NCBI RefSeq assembly: GCF_000167355.1
Contig: NZ_AAEW02000002.1
Location: 124,001 to 188,000 of the forward strand
Origin: Desulfuromonas acetoxidans DSM 684
Lineage (GTDB): Bacteria; Desulfobacterota; Desulfuromonadia; Desulfuromonadales; Desulfuromonadaceae
DNA: 64,000 nucleotides
Direction of reading: 5' to 3'
Shown here: positions 1 to 9,055 of the stretch, piece after piece
How the letters are laid out: each line of letters opens with the position of its first letter
Numbering within the stretch: position 1 is the stretch's first letter
Notes under the pieces: generated by a model
What the model was told of the DNA's origin: nothing
Database searches by the model: none
Seen by the model: the letters and a program-made list of their open reading frames with translations, nothing else
Made by a program: the position numbers and the translations under genes

Positions 1-288
1 AACCCACCGGTGATCATTCTTGACGAAGCCACCAGCCACCTTGACGGCGACAGCGAAGAACTGGTTTATGCCGGAATGCGCACCGTGGCCGGAGGCCGAA
101 CTACGCTAATGATCGTCCATCATCTGCGCCTGGCCGCCGAGGCTGACCACATTGTCGTCCTGCATCAGGGGCAGGTCTGCGAACAGGGCACTCACAAACA
201 ATTATTGGCTGCTGACGGTCGCTACGCGCACCTGTGGCGCATTCAACAGCTCGAAGCACGCAGCGAATATCAACAAGAACAGGGATAA
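1..288 (+). CDS. ABC transporter ATP-binding/exporter protein, C-terminal part (partial at window start)
   Basis: The gene begins before the window; the open frame runs from base 1 to a TAA at 286-288. The visible 95 residues are the end of an ABC ATPase domain: the Walker B segment VIILDEATSHLD (D then catalytic E), a D-loop, and the H-loop histidine in MIVHHLRLAAEADHIVVL. The short tail after the ATPase is typical of exporter half-transporters in which the ATPase is C-terminal and fused to a membrane domain. The substrate cannot be told from this end. CydC/CydD-like and lipid or peptide exporters are all possible. rsgA follows 9 bp downstream. Confidence 0.85.
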   Translation, partial: NPPVIILDEATSHLDGDSEELVYAGMRTVAGGRTTLMIVHHLRLAAEADHIVVLHQGQVCEQGTHKQLLAADGRYAHLWRIQQLEARSEYQQEQG

Positions 289-297
289 CGCACGGCC

Positions 298-1251
298 ATG
301 GCACAGAAAAAACCAACAATGCGACGGCAACAAAAGCCCCAACACAACAATGGAAAACCGGGACTGATCATCAGTCATTACGGCGTGGCGGTTTTGGTCC
401 GCTTTGATAATGGTGAGGAGCATCCGGTCAAAGTAAAACGCAACTCCGACCATGTGGTCGGCGACCGAGTGATGGTGGTCGATGAACGGGTCACCTCGCT
501 GGAACGTCGGAATGCCCTGCGCCGCCGCGACCCGTTCGGCAAGGTGCGCACTTTGGCCGCTAACCTTGACCTGCTCGGCATTGTCGTTGCTGTTCGCCCA
601 CAAACACCTTCCGGCTTTATCGAACGTGTCGTGGTCGCTGCCCGCGCCGCCGACATTGCGCCGCTGCTCATCGTCAACAAACAGGACCTGCCCGGCACTA
701 CCGCGTTTGAAGACCAACTGCAGCGCGACTTTCCGGCCATGCCGCGCCTCGCAGTCAGCGCTAAACAGGGCGACGGGCTGGAACTACTCCGCCATGAACT
801 CGCCGAAGCTGGTCGCAGTGCCCTGGTCGGCGTCTCCGGCAGCGGAAAAAGCTCGCTGCTCAATGCCTTGTGCCCCGGCATTGACCTGGAAACCGGCGAT
901 CTCAACGAAGAGGATCACGGCTGCCATACCACCAGCGTCTCCACGCTGCTGGCACTCCCTAACGGCGGCGAGCTGGTTGATACCCCCGGATTTCGCGATT
1001 TTTCTCCCGTGGATGTCAGCAGTGAAGCCCTTGCCCACTGGTTTCCCGGCGTAATGAGCATTCTTGAAGAGCAACCGTGCCGATTCCGTAACTGCCGCCA
1101 TCGCCAGGAACCCGGCTGCCGCATCAAGCAGGCCGTTACTCAGGGAACGTTCAGTGAACAACGCTACCAGCTCTATCTGAACACTCTGGAAGAGCTGGAA
1201 CAGCTCGAAACAGCCCGCAACGAGGGGCGCAAAAACCCTTTCTGTCGTTAA
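298..1251 (+). CDS. rsgA: Ribosome small subunit-dependent GTPase A (RsgA/YjeQ)
   Basis: 317 residues, the usual length. RsgA is a circularly permuted GTPase that acts in late 30S ribosomal subunit maturation. The permuted motif order is visible: G4 NKQD at about 127-130 comes before the P-loop GVSGSGKS at about 178-185 and G3 DTPG at about 228-231. An N-terminal OB-fold region precedes the GTPase. A zinc knuckle follows, with C261, C266, H268 and C274. The very basic, Gln-rich first 20 residues are common in this family. The start is the ATG 9 bp after the ABC gene. Confidence 0.95.
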   Translation: MAQKKPTMRRQQKPQHNNGKPGLIISHYGVAVLVRFDNGEEHPVKVKRNSDHVVGDRVMVVDERVTSLERRNALRRRDPFGKVRTLAANLDLLGIVVAVRPQTPSGFIERVVVAARAADIAPLLIVNKQDLPGTTAFEDQLQRDFPAMPRLAVSAKQGDGLELLRHELAEAGRSALVGVSGSGKSSLLNALCPGIDLETGDLNEEDHGCHTTSVSTLLALPNGGELVDTPGFRDFSPVDVSSEALAHWFPGVMSILEEQPCRFRNCRHRQEPGCRIKQAVTQGTFSEQRYQLYLNTLEELEQLETARNEGRKNPFCR

Positions 1252-1363
1252 TCCACCGACACCACTTTTTTCTGGTCTGACTGCGCGTAGAATTTTGTTT
1301 TGCGGTTTTCATCCAGCAAGAAACCGCTATGATAAGAACAACATTCAAATGGTGGAGGGGATG

Positions 1364-1840
1364 ATGTTGCGAAAACAGATTAAAAAATTCAGTCTCGTTC
1401 TGGTCATTGTATTGTTGACGGTGTCATCGTCTCTTGCTGAGCATCCAGCAAAGCTGTCGAGCGGACAGACCCTCTATGTTCCGGTTTACTCCCACGTTTA
1501 CAGCGGACCGAATGGACAACCCTTTCAATTGGCGGTGATGCTCAGCATTCGCAATACCGATCCTCGCCAGTCACTCACAGTGACCACTCTGGATTTTTAC
1601 AACAATGACGGCCACCTTGTTCACCATTACATGAGCGTCCCCATCACTCTGGGCCCACTTGCCTCCCACCATGTATTCATTGAGGAGAACAACCAGCAAG
1701 GCGGTTTCGGTGCCAATTTCATTGTTCGCTGGCAAGCGAAAAAAGCCATCAACGCCCCTCTGGTGGAAAGTGTCATGATCGGCGCCCGCTCCGGCCAGGG
1801 GATCTCCTTTGTCTGTCCGGCCCAGCCCTTGGTCAATTAA
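1364..1840 (+). CDS. DUF3124 family exported protein
   Basis: About 158 residues from ATG 1364; ATG 1361 is also possible. The purine-rich GGTGGAGGGG at 1351-1360 serves as ribosome binding site. An upstream in-frame ATG at 1295 would add a 23-residue extension with no site, so I reject it. The N-terminus is a signal peptide: basic MLRKQIKK, a hydrophobic stretch, and a likely cleavage near SLAEHP. The mature part matches the DUF3124 family as I know it (LYVPVYSHVYSGPNGQPF, and a C-terminal MIGARSGQGISF). Family function is unknown; a periplasmic or surface location is inferred. Confidence 0.75.
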   Translation: MLRKQIKKFSLVLVIVLLTVSSSLAEHPAKLSSGQTLYVPVYSHVYSGPNGQPFQLAVMLSIRNTDPRQSLTVTTLDFYNNDGHLVHHYMSVPITLGPLASHHVFIEENNQQGGFGANFIVRWQAKKAINAPLVESVMIGARSGQGISFVCPAQPLVN

Positions 1841-1865
1841 CAGAAGAAACGGTTATAAACGCAAA

Positions 1866-1894
1866 AAGGGCTGTTCTCCATGAGAACAGCCCTT
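1866..1894. terminator. Bidirectional intrinsic terminator between convergent genes
   Basis: A perfect 13-bp inverted repeat (AAGGGCTGTTCTC, 1866-1878; complement 1882-1894) with a 3-nt loop lies between the DUF3124 gene and the convergent DEAD-box gene. A-rich sequence precedes it and a T-rich stretch follows, so it can serve both strands. Confidence 0.85.
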
Positions 1895-1917
1895 CGTCTT
1901 AAGTGCGCCTATTCTGA

Positions 1918-3681
1918 TTATTTTTTCTTCTTCGGCACAAATTTTTTAGCACTTTTTTTCGGTTTGTGCGGTACAGTTTTGGCAGCTCGTCCCCGCTCCG
2001 GCCGGGCTGGACCTTTCTTCTTGGCCGGTTTCCTCTCATCACTTGCGGTATGGTCATCAAGCTTGTGCAATTTGATCTCATGATGACGCAGTTGAATCTT
2101 GTTGAGTTTTTCAATCACTTTTGCCGGCAGGCTTTGCGCCAACTCGACGGTGCTGTGCTCGTTGTAGAGACTGATGCGACCGATAAAACCAATCTGCACC
2201 CGACCCTCGTTGCTGAACGCTCCGACAATATCGCGCGGCGTTATGTTGTGGCGTCGCCCAACGCTGATCCGGTAACGGTACATCGGCGGAGCATTGCCAC
2301 GATCACGGGATTTGCGTTCGCTGGCCGAGCGTGACTTGCGATCATCCAATGACGGCAGTTGAATGTTTGACAGTTTGGGGAACAGCGTCTTCTGCATCTG
2401 CTGACGATAGGCCAGGGCCGCTGCCACATCAAGCAACTCCAGCCCGTCCTCTTCCACCATGGTTGTCAACAACTCACGCAAATCGGCCAGACTGTACTGG
2501 TCGAGGGTGTCATGAATCTGCTTCTTGAAGGTGGCAATCCGCCGTGCACCGATCTGATCACTGGTAGGCACGTCAATCGGCTTAATATCACGTTTGGTGG
2601 CGCGCTCAATACTCTTAAGCAGACGGCGTTCCTGTGGTGTAACAAACAGAATCGCCGTGCCGGTACGTCCCGCGCGTCCGGTGCGGCCAATGCGGTGGAT
2701 ATACGCTTCGGTATCAAAGGGGATATCGTAGTTAAACACGTGGCTGATCCGCTCAACATCAAGACCGCGGGCAGCCACATCAGTGGCAATGACAATATCC
2801 AAACTGCCGTTTTTCAACCGACCAATCGTGCGCTCACGCACCTGCTGACTGAGGTCGCCGTTGAGGGGCGCAGCATTGTAACCGCGCGCTTCAAGCCGTT
2901 CGGCCAGCTCGGTGGTCGCGGTTTTGGTACGGACAAACACGATGGTGCCGTCAATCTCCTGAGCCTCAATCAGACGCGTCAACACATCAAACTTCTGATT
3001 GGCGCGCAACATCAGATAGCGTTGCTCAATCTGATCAACAGTGGACGTCCGTGAGGCGATCTGCACTTCCTGGGCATCACCGAGATAGCGTTCGGCAACA
3101 CGGCGTATGGCCGGCGGCATGGTCGCTGAAAACAGCGCACACTGGCAACGTGGCGGCGTGGCCCCGAGAATGGTTTCAACATCCTCAATAAAGCCCATCC
3201 GCAACATCTCATCGGCCTCGTCAAGCACCACAGCACTGATCTGTTCAAGACGCAGGCTCTTGCGCTCCATGTGGTCCATGATCCGGCCCGGTGTGCCGAC
3301 CACCACCTGAACCCCATCGTGCAGAGCTTTAAGTTGCTGATACATGGGTTGTCCGCCATAGACGGCCAACACTTTTACTTTGGGCAGATATTTGGCAAAA
3401 CTTTGCAACGCCTCAGAAACCTGAATGGCCAACTCACGGGTCGGGGCAAGCACCAGCATTTGAGGATACTTTTTACTGGGATCAATTTTTCCCAGCAGCG
3501 GCAGACCAAAGGCGGCGGTTTTCCCGGTACCGGTTTGCGCTGTACCGAGGAGATTATGCCCCTCATTGAGAATTGGAATACTTTGCTCCTGAATGGGTGA
3601 CGGCTGTTGATAGCCGAGATCAGTCAGAGCCTGGAGCAAGGGGGAGGCAATACCTAGGGCGGAAAAGTCAGATGCAGTCAT
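1918..3681 (-). CDS. DEAD-box ATP-dependent RNA helicase (DeaD/CsdA-like)
   Basis: 587 residues. It is an RNA-unwinding ATPase, probably acting in ribosome assembly or RNA turnover. Motifs in order: Q motif around QPSPIQ (27-31), motif I AQTGTGKT (48-55), Ia PTREL, Ib TPGR, II DEAD (154-157), III SAT (185-187), and motif VI HRIGRTGR near 330. A DbpA-type RNA-binding domain (about residues 465-540) follows. The tail is a Lys/Arg/Pro-rich extension ending KFVPKKKK. This layout is that of DeaD/CsdA rather than RhlE. It is convergent with the DUF3124 gene and divergent from sucC. Confidence 0.93.
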   Translation of the reverse strand: MTASDFSALGIASPLLQALTDLGYQQPSPIQEQSIPILNEGHNLLGTAQTGTGKTAAFGLPLLGKIDPSKKYPQMLVLAPTRELAIQVSEALQSFAKYLPKVKVLAVYGGQPMYQQLKALHDGVQVVVGTPGRIMDHMERKSLRLEQISAVVLDEADEMLRMGFIEDVETILGATPPRCQCALFSATMPPAIRRVAERYLGDAQEVQIASRTSTVDQIEQRYLMLRANQKFDVLTRLIEAQEIDGTIVFVRTKTATTELAERLEARGYNAAPLNGDLSQQVRERTIGRLKNGSLDIVIATDVAARGLDVERISHVFNYDIPFDTEAYIHRIGRTGRAGRTGTAILFVTPQERRLLKSIERATKRDIKPIDVPTSDQIGARRIATFKKQIHDTLDQYSLADLRELLTTMVEEDGLELLDVAAALAYRQQMQKTLFPKLSNIQLPSLDDRKSRSASERKSRDRGNAPPMYRYRISVGRRHNITPRDIVGAFSNEGRVQIGFIGRISLYNEHSTVELAQSLPAKVIEKLNKIQLRHHEIKLHKLDDHTASDERKPAKKKGPARPERGRAAKTVPHKPKKSAKKFVPKKKK

Positions 3682-3845
3682 ACGTTTGTGTTGCTTTCAT
3701 GGTTAACCGCGCCCATCAGCGAGCGCGAATTTTTCAGTATCGCCGATCAGGGCAGTTTTTTGCAATGTAAAAGTGTGGATTAGCGGCGTTTTTTTCACAC
3801 CGTTGTTAACGAGGCGAGAACATTGACCTGATTCGCCGGCGATGG

Positions 3846-3874
3846 TTGGCATGTGCCGGGTCAAGCGTTATAGT
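3846..3874 (+). promoter_or_regulatory. Predicted sigma70-type promoter of sucCD
   Basis: TTGGCA (3846-3851) and TATAGT (3869-3874) are 17 bp apart. This predicts a start near 3881 and a 5' leader of about 100 nt before sucC. The rest of the 3682-3980 gap holds the divergent upstream region of the helicase gene. Confidence 0.5.
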
Positions 3875-3980
3875 AAAGACTGTTTTGATTGGTTCATGGA
3901 GAGAGCGGCACGGCTTCGGTGGAACCACTACCCGGATAAACAGCCATGCTGGAGAGAATGTTTCTGACAATGGGGGGTTC

Positions 3981-5150
3981 ATGAAAATTCACGAGTATCA
4001 GGCCAAAGAGATCCTTGGCTCTTTCGACATTCCCGTACCACGCGGGCGTGTGGCAGTGACCGCTGACCAGGTCGAACGGGCAGCGAAAATGATGGGCGGC
4101 CGCTGTGTGGTTAAAGCCCAGATTTATGCCGGTGGTCGCGGCAAGGCCGGCGGCGTGCAAGTGGCACATCATCCAGAGCAAGCCCATGAAATCGCCAAGG
4201 AACTGTTTGGCAAACGCCTAGTCACCCATCAGACCGGCCCCGAAGGACTGAAAGTCCGTCGCATCCTGGTGGAGGAGACCGTTGAAGTTGGCCAGGAATT
4301 TTATCTGTCCATCACCCTGGATCGCCAAACCTCCCGCTACTGCCTGATCGCCTCGGCAGAAGGCGGTGTCAACATCGAAGAAGTGGCAGCAAACGCACCG
4401 GAAAAGATCCACACCCTGACCATTGATCCCTACACCGGGCTGCGCTCCTACCAGGCACGCCAGATTGTCCACAAAATCGGCATGACCGGTGGGGTTGCTG
4501 AAGATTGCGTGCGGTTGATTCTTGACATGTACCGCTGCTGTCTCGACAAGGACTGCTCGCTGGTTGAGATCAATCCGCTGGTAGTCACCAAGGCCGGTTG
4601 GCTGTTGGCGCTGGATGCCAAAATCAACTTTGACGACAATGCCGTGTTCCGCCATTGGGAATATCACGAAATGCAGGACTATTCACAAATGGACCCGCTG
4701 GAGATCAGCGCCGGAAAATTTGACCTGTCCTACATCAAGCTTGACGGCAATATTGGCTGCATGGTCAACGGTGCCGGACTGGCCATGGCCACCCTCGATG
4801 TATTGAAGGAAAACGGCGGCGACCCGGCAAACTTCCTCGATGTTGGTGGCGGAGCCACCCGCGAGAAAGTCGCCGAGGCGTTTAAAATTATTTTACAGGA
4901 CAAGGATGTGGAAGCGGTGTTCGTCAATATCTTCGGCGGCATCATGCGTTGCGATGTTATTGCCCACGGCATTATCGAAGCCGCTGGCGAAATGGCGTGC
5001 CAGTTGCCCATCGTGGTGCGCATGGATGGCTCACAGGTCGAGGAAGGCAAAGCCCTGCTCAAGGAGTCACCCCTGAATGTACAGTGCGCCGATTTTCTCG
5101 GCGAAGGGGCCAAGATGATCGTCGCAATGATGAAGCAGGAAGAACCGTAA
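3981..5150 (+). CDS. sucC: Succinate-CoA ligase (ADP-forming) beta subunit
   Basis: 389 residues from ATG 3981, which has a GGGGGG-type ribosome binding site just upstream. The frame opens earlier (3846), but MKIHEYQAKEIL is the canonical SucC start. With SucD it interconverts succinyl-CoA and succinate with ADP/ATP in the TCA cycle. The N-terminal ATP-grasp domain shows KAQIYAGGRGKAGGV. The C-terminal domain shows the conserved NGAGLAMATLD and VNIFGGIMRCD, which contact the CoA-bearing alpha subunit. sucD follows after 67 bp, so the two are co-transcribed. Confidence 0.96.
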   Translation: MKIHEYQAKEILGSFDIPVPRGRVAVTADQVERAAKMMGGRCVVKAQIYAGGRGKAGGVQVAHHPEQAHEIAKELFGKRLVTHQTGPEGLKVRRILVEETVEVGQEFYLSITLDRQTSRYCLIASAEGGVNIEEVAANAPEKIHTLTIDPYTGLRSYQARQIVHKIGMTGGVAEDCVRLILDMYRCCLDKDCSLVEINPLVVTKAGWLLALDAKINFDDNAVFRHWEYHEMQDYSQMDPLEISAGKFDLSYIKLDGNIGCMVNGAGLAMATLDVLKENGGDPANFLDVGGGATREKVAEAFKIILQDKDVEAVFVNIFGGIMRCDVIAHGIIEAAGEMACQLPIVVRMDGSQVEEGKALLKESPLNVQCADFLGEGAKMIVAMMKQEEP

Positions 5151-5217
5151 CCGTTCTTCTCGGAAGTTGGCTGAATAACGAAATAACAGCGACTCTGACA
5201 ACGGAGAAAAAATAACC

Positions 5218-6096
5218 ATGTCCATATTGATCAATAAAGACACCAAAGTAATTGTCCAGGGCATGACCGGCAAGACCGGCATGTTCCATACCCGTGAGTG
5301 CCGCGATTACGGCACTAACATTGTTGCCGGGGTAACGCCGGGCAAAGGCGGCATCCATGTCGAAGGGATTCCGGTATTCGACACCATGGAAGAAGCCGTC
5401 CGTATCACTGGCGGTAACGTGTCGATGATTTTTGTACCACCGCCGGGCGCGGCTGATGCGATCCTTGAAGCCTGCGAAGCCGGAGTGGATCTGGTCGTGT
5501 GCATTACCGAAGGGGTTCCGGTACGCGATATGGTGATGGCCCGCCAGGTCGTGGAGGACAGCCCCACCAAGCTGGTCGGCCCCAACTGCCCCGGCCTGAT
5601 CACCCCCGGAGCATGCAAAATCGGCATTATGCCGGGCTACATTCACAAGCCGGGCAAGATCGGTGTGGTGTCACGCAGCGGCACCCTGACTTACGAAGCC
5701 GTTAAGCAACTCACCGATGTTGGTCTCGGCCAATCCACCTGTGTCGGCATCGGCGGTGACCCGATCATCGGTCTAAAATTCATCGATGTACTGGAAATGT
5801 TCAACAACGATCCCGAGACCGAAGGGGTGTTGATGATCGGCGAGATCGGCGGCAGCGCCGAAGAGGATGCCGCGCAATGGGTGCAGGAGCATATGACCAA
5901 GCCGGTGGCGGCGTTTATTGCCGGGCAGACAGCGCCTCCGGGCAAACGGATGGGGCATGCCGGAGCGATCATCAGCGGCGGCAAGGGACGCGCGGAAGAC
6001 AAGATTGCCGCGCTGACTGAATGCGGCGTGACGGTTTCGACCAGTCCGACCGGTATGGGGCAGGCCATGCTTAAGGCGTTGGGACGCGAAGCCTGA
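5218..6096 (+). CDS. sucD: Succinate-CoA ligase alpha subunit
   Basis: 292 residues, standard length. The alpha subunit binds CoA and carries the phosphorylated active-site histidine, here H247 in [12 protein letters not shown]. The N-terminal CoA-binding Rossmann fold shows [11 protein letters not shown] and the later [11 protein letters not shown] motif. The start has an upstream GGAGAAAAAA site. Second gene of the sucCD operon, followed by a strong terminator at 6115-6163. Confidence 0.97.
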   Translation: MSILINKDTKVIVQGMTGKTGMFHTRECRDYGTNIVAGVTPGKGGIHVEGIPVFDTMEEAVRITGGNVSMIFVPPPGAADAILEACEAGVDLVVCITEGVPVRDMVMARQVVEDSPTKLVGPNCPGLITPGACKIGIMPGYIHKPGKIGVVSRSGTLTYEAVKQLTDVGLGQSTCVGIGGDPIIGLKFIDVLEMFNNDPETEGVLMIGEIGGSAEEDAAQWVQEHMTKPVAAFIAGQTAPPGKRMGHAGAIISGGKGRAEDKIAALTECGVTVSTSPTGMGQAMLKALGREA

Positions 6097-6114
6097 TTGA
6101 CACACAACAAGATA

Positions 6115-6163
6115 AAAAGAAACAGCCCCTTGCCAGTTGAAAACGCAAGGGGCTGTTTCTTTT
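6115..6163 (+). terminator. Intrinsic terminator of sucCD
   Basis: A 19-bp perfect stem (6115-6133 with 6145-6163; core ACAGCCCCTTGC) with an 11-nt loop, flanked by A-rich and T-rich ends, begins 18 bp after the sucD stop. Confidence 0.9.
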
Positions 6164-6183
6164 TATTCCTACACCTTAAAACC

Positions 6184-6660
6184 AAGATCAAAACCGCCGG
6201 GTTTCGTCCCGGCAGCCGACATACTTTTGGCTGGCCGCCCTTTAGGTCGACGAATCGTGCAACTCATCATCTTTGGGGTAAAATGTTGACAACAATCTTC
6301 AGTCGTGCTCTATCTCTGGTGTGGCATCGATCAAACGGGCGGGACGGTGCCCGCCCTGCAGTAGTGTATTATTGAGCAGCCAAGCTCTCCCGTTCAGCAG
6401 CGCCGAACGAAGAGAACGGTCACCGCGATGGTCGTCGGCAACCTGTCTGAGCGTCAGCGAGTTTTGCCGACATCGTGGTGTAAGTGAACGCAGAGAGGGA
6501 ACCCGTAAGGGCGCAATGACGGGAGTCGATTTTGCGGTACTTTTGTCGACGCAAAAGTGCCCCGAAGTGCGGGCGCGGAAGCCCGCGTCACGTGGGTACC
6601 ACCTTCGCGAACGGATGAAGTTCGCCAGAGCGATTCGTTGCGTATTACGAACCACTGAAG
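6184..6660. repeat. Long intergenic repeat, copy 1 (tandem with copy 2)
   Basis: Non-coding repeat unit shared with 6661-7245, about 9685-10345 and about 63005-63620. It starts with a remnant of the hairpin module (CCGGGTTTCGTCCCGG; ACATACTTTTGGCTGGCC). It continues through CCGCCCTTTAGG-CGACGAATCGTGC, the palindrome GGGCGGGACGGTGCCCGCCC (from 6337), CCGTTCAGCAGCGCCGAACG, GAGTTTTGCCGACATCG, and the hairpin CTTTTGTCGACGCAAAAG. The distance from this copy's GGGCGGG to that of copy 2 is 581 bp. No plausible protein is encoded. Confidence 0.85.
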
Positions 6661-7245
6661 CTCAAGATCAAAGTCAAGGTCGCCGGGTCTCGCCCCGGCA
6701 GGCGACATCCTTTTGACTGGCCGCTCAAAAGGATGCAAAAACCGGCTAAACACCTCCTGAACCTGGATTCACCGACAATGAGTTTGTTTCCGTTATGCGT
6801 CACGGATTCGGCTCGCCGCCCTTTAGGACGACGAATCGTGCAACGCATCATCTTTGGCGTAAAACGTTGATAATAACCTTAAGTCGCGCCCTATCTCTGG
6901 TGTGGCACCAATCAAACGGGCGGGACGGTGCCCGCCCTGCAGTCGTGTGTTATTAAGCAGCCCAGCCCTCCTGTTCAGCAGCGCCGAACGAAGAGAACGG
7001 TCAGCGCGATGGTCGTCGGCAACCTGTTTGAGCGGTAGCGAGTTTTGCCGACATCGTGGTGTAAGTGAACGCAGAGAGGGAACCCGTAAGGGCGCAATGA
7101 CGGGAGTCGATTTTGCGGTACTTTTGTCGACGCAAAAGTGCCCCGAAGTGCGGGCGCGGAAGCCCACGTCACGTGGGGACCAGGCCACGAGAACGGATGA
7201 AGTTCGCCAAAGCAACCTGACCACCCCACGAACCACAAAAACCCG
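6661..7245. repeat. Long intergenic repeat, copy 2
   Basis: A nearly complete unit of about 585 bp and close to identical with copy 1 over its second half. It contains the hairpin module GTCGCCGGGTCTCGCCCCGG, CTTTTGACTGGCCGCTCAAAAG, and then the same order of palindromic modules as copy 1. The unit ends just before the thiM stop codon. Between sucD and thiM (6097-7263) there is therefore only a terminator and repeat DNA. Confidence 0.85.
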
Positions 7246-7263
7246 CGTGCCACCAGAGTCTTC

Positions 7264-8064
7264 TTACCCTCTCACCCGCAACCGCCTTTCAACCTCTTCA
7301 CGCGTCAATCCATACAACGCATCAATCACCGCCACCTGCAGCGAACCCGGTCCGACACTACTTTCCGCAGCCAGCTCTCCACATATTCCCAACGTACTCA
7401 TGGCATGCGCAGCTGCCGTCAGCGGCTGATCATTAACCGCACAAAACGCCCCAACCAACGCCGAAGCGGTGCAGCCAAGCCCGGTCACCCGCGGCATCAT
7501 GGCATGGCCGTTATCCACCCACCACAGGGCTTCACCGTCGGTGATCAGGTCACTGGCACCACTAACCACAACCACACACTGCCACTGGTGGGCCAATTGA
7601 CGGGCCGCCCCTTGGGCATCATCAACAGCGGCACCGCTGTCCACGCCACGCGTTTGCACCTGGGCTCCGGCCAGGGCCATGATCTCTGAGGCATTGCCGC
7701 GAATCACCGTTGGCTGCGCCAGCCCCATCAACCGCAAACAACTCTCGGTACGAAAACGGGTGGCACCGGCCCCCACCGGATCAAACACAATGGGGATGGT
7801 GCGCGCCGCTGCCGCCGGAATCGCCTTGGCCATACTGTCGACCCACATCTGGCTCAAAGTTCCAATATTGACCACCAGCGCTGACGCCAGCCCAACCATC
7901 TCCTCCACCTCGTCAGCGGCATGGGCCATCACCGGCGACGCGCCCAGAGACAGCAACGCATTGGCCGTGGTGTTCATGACAACAAAGTTGGTGATATTGT
8001 GCACCAGCGGTGCCTGTTCTCGGATGGCTTCGATATCCCGCCACAGAGTTTCAGTCGAGATCAC
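7264..8064 (-). CDS. thiM: Hydroxyethylthiazole kinase
   Basis: 266 residues. ThiM phosphorylates 4-methyl-5-(2-hydroxyethyl)thiazole, a salvage step to thiamine. Ribokinase-like fold motifs are visible: PLVHNITNFVVMN near the N-terminus, FDPVGAGATRFR in the middle, VIRGNASEI, and the C-terminal catalytic GLGCTASALVGAF (conserved Cys). It lies 9 bp downstream of qmcA, as the last gene of an nfeD-qmcA-thiM cluster. That is an unusual partner, and I see no THI-box riboswitch (no CTGAGA-type motif) upstream of thiM or nfeD. Confidence 0.93.
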   Translation of the reverse strand: MISTETLWRDIEAIREQAPLVHNITNFVVMNTTANALLSLGASPVMAHAADEVEEMVGLASALVVNIGTLSQMWVDSMAKAIPAAAARTIPIVFDPVGAGATRFRTESCLRLMGLAQPTVIRGNASEIMALAGAQVQTRGVDSGAAVDDAQGAARQLAHQWQCVVVVSGASDLITDGEALWWVDNGHAMMPRVTGLGCTASALVGAFCAVNDQPLTAAAHAMSTLGICGELAAESSVGPGSLQVAVIDALYGLTREEVERRLRVRG

Positions 8065-8073
8065 GCGATTTCC

Positions 8074-8997
8074 TTACGATTTTTTTAACGTATTGAGGGT
8101 GGCCATAGCATGGCTGACCATGGAGGACACATCGCTGGCCGAACTTGGCACGATCAACGTATTGGACTCTTTGGCAAGCTTGCCGAATTCCGCCACATAC
8201 TGCTCGGCAACCCGCAGATTAGCGGCATCCAAACCACCAGGGCTTTTCAGCTGCTCGGCGATCATATGCAACCCCTGGGCCGTCGCTTCGGCCACGGCAC
8301 GAATCTGCGCCGCACGACCTTCGGCTTCGTTGATCATGCGCTGCTTTTCACCCTCTGACTTGAGGATAGCATCCTGACGCTCCCCTTCAGCACGGTTAAT
8401 GGTCGACTGGCGCTCCCCTTCGGACTTGGCGATCTCGGCGCGCTTGGCCCGCTCAGCGGTCATTTGCGCCTCCATGGCCTGCTTGACCGACTGCGGCGGC
8501 ACGATGTCGCTCACCTCGTAACGCAGCAACTTGATCCCCCAACTCTGGGCCGCTTCATCAATGGCTTGAACCACCTGAGCATTGATATTTTCACGCTCTT
8601 CAAAGGTTTTATCGAGATCGATGCGACCAATGCAGGAACGCAGAGTGGTCTGAGCCAGTTGCGCGGAGGCAATGCGGTAATCGTTGATACCGTAGGCCGC
8701 GAGTTTGCTGTCCTGTACCTGCAGATAGATCAGACCATCAACTTCAACAGTGACGTTGTCTTTGGTGATACAGGTCTGGCTGGCAATATTGACCACCTCT
8801 TCCTTAAGCATGAAGCGGTATGCGACTTTGTCGATAAACGGCAACAGAATATGAAAACCGGCACCAAGGGTACGGCTGTATTTCCCCAACCGTTCGATGA
8901 TGTATTCGTGTTTCTGCGGAACAATAACCGCTGTTTTGACCAGGACGACAATGACCAAAACAGCAAAGATAATGACGGCAACCAATGACGGATTCAT
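8074..8997 (-). CDS. SPFH/Band 7 stomatin-like membrane protease-associated protein (QmcA-like)
   Basis: 307 residues. A single N-terminal membrane segment (LVAVIIFAVLVIVVLVKTAVI) is followed by the canonical start of the Band 7 domain, VPQKHEYIIERLGKYSRTL. Next come the SPFH core (to about 190), a coiled-coil segment with repeated AEGERQ/SEGEKQ heptads (about 200-240), and a C-terminal region. These proteins form large membrane-bound cages and partner with NfeD proteins; the nfeD gene is directly upstream, 58 bp away. Role in membrane quality control is inferred from the family. Confidence 0.92.
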   Translation of the reverse strand: MNPSLVAVIIFAVLVIVVLVKTAVIVPQKHEYIIERLGKYSRTLGAGFHILLPFIDKVAYRFMLKEEVVNIASQTCITKDNVTVEVDGLIYLQVQDSKLAAYGINDYRIASAQLAQTTLRSCIGRIDLDKTFEERENINAQVVQAIDEAAQSWGIKLLRYEVSDIVPPQSVKQAMEAQMTAERAKRAEIAKSEGERQSTINRAEGERQDAILKSEGEKQRMINEAEGRAAQIRAVAEATAQGLHMIAEQLKSPGGLDAANLRVAEQYVAEFGKLAKESNTLIVPSSASDVSSMVSHAMATLNTLKKS

Positions 8998-9055
8998 AGA
9001 GTGCTCCTTGTGTTAACACAAATAGATTGACGGTAAGGATGTTGGCAGGGTTCAA

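Noticed and set aside
6321-6716. A 131-residue frame inside repeat copy 1 with look-alike frames in copies 2 and 4 (sharing MTGVDF..LLSTQK)
   Set aside because: The similarity simply follows the DNA repeat. Other frames of the same copies are equally open, there is no ribosome binding site, and the frames end at different points in each copy.
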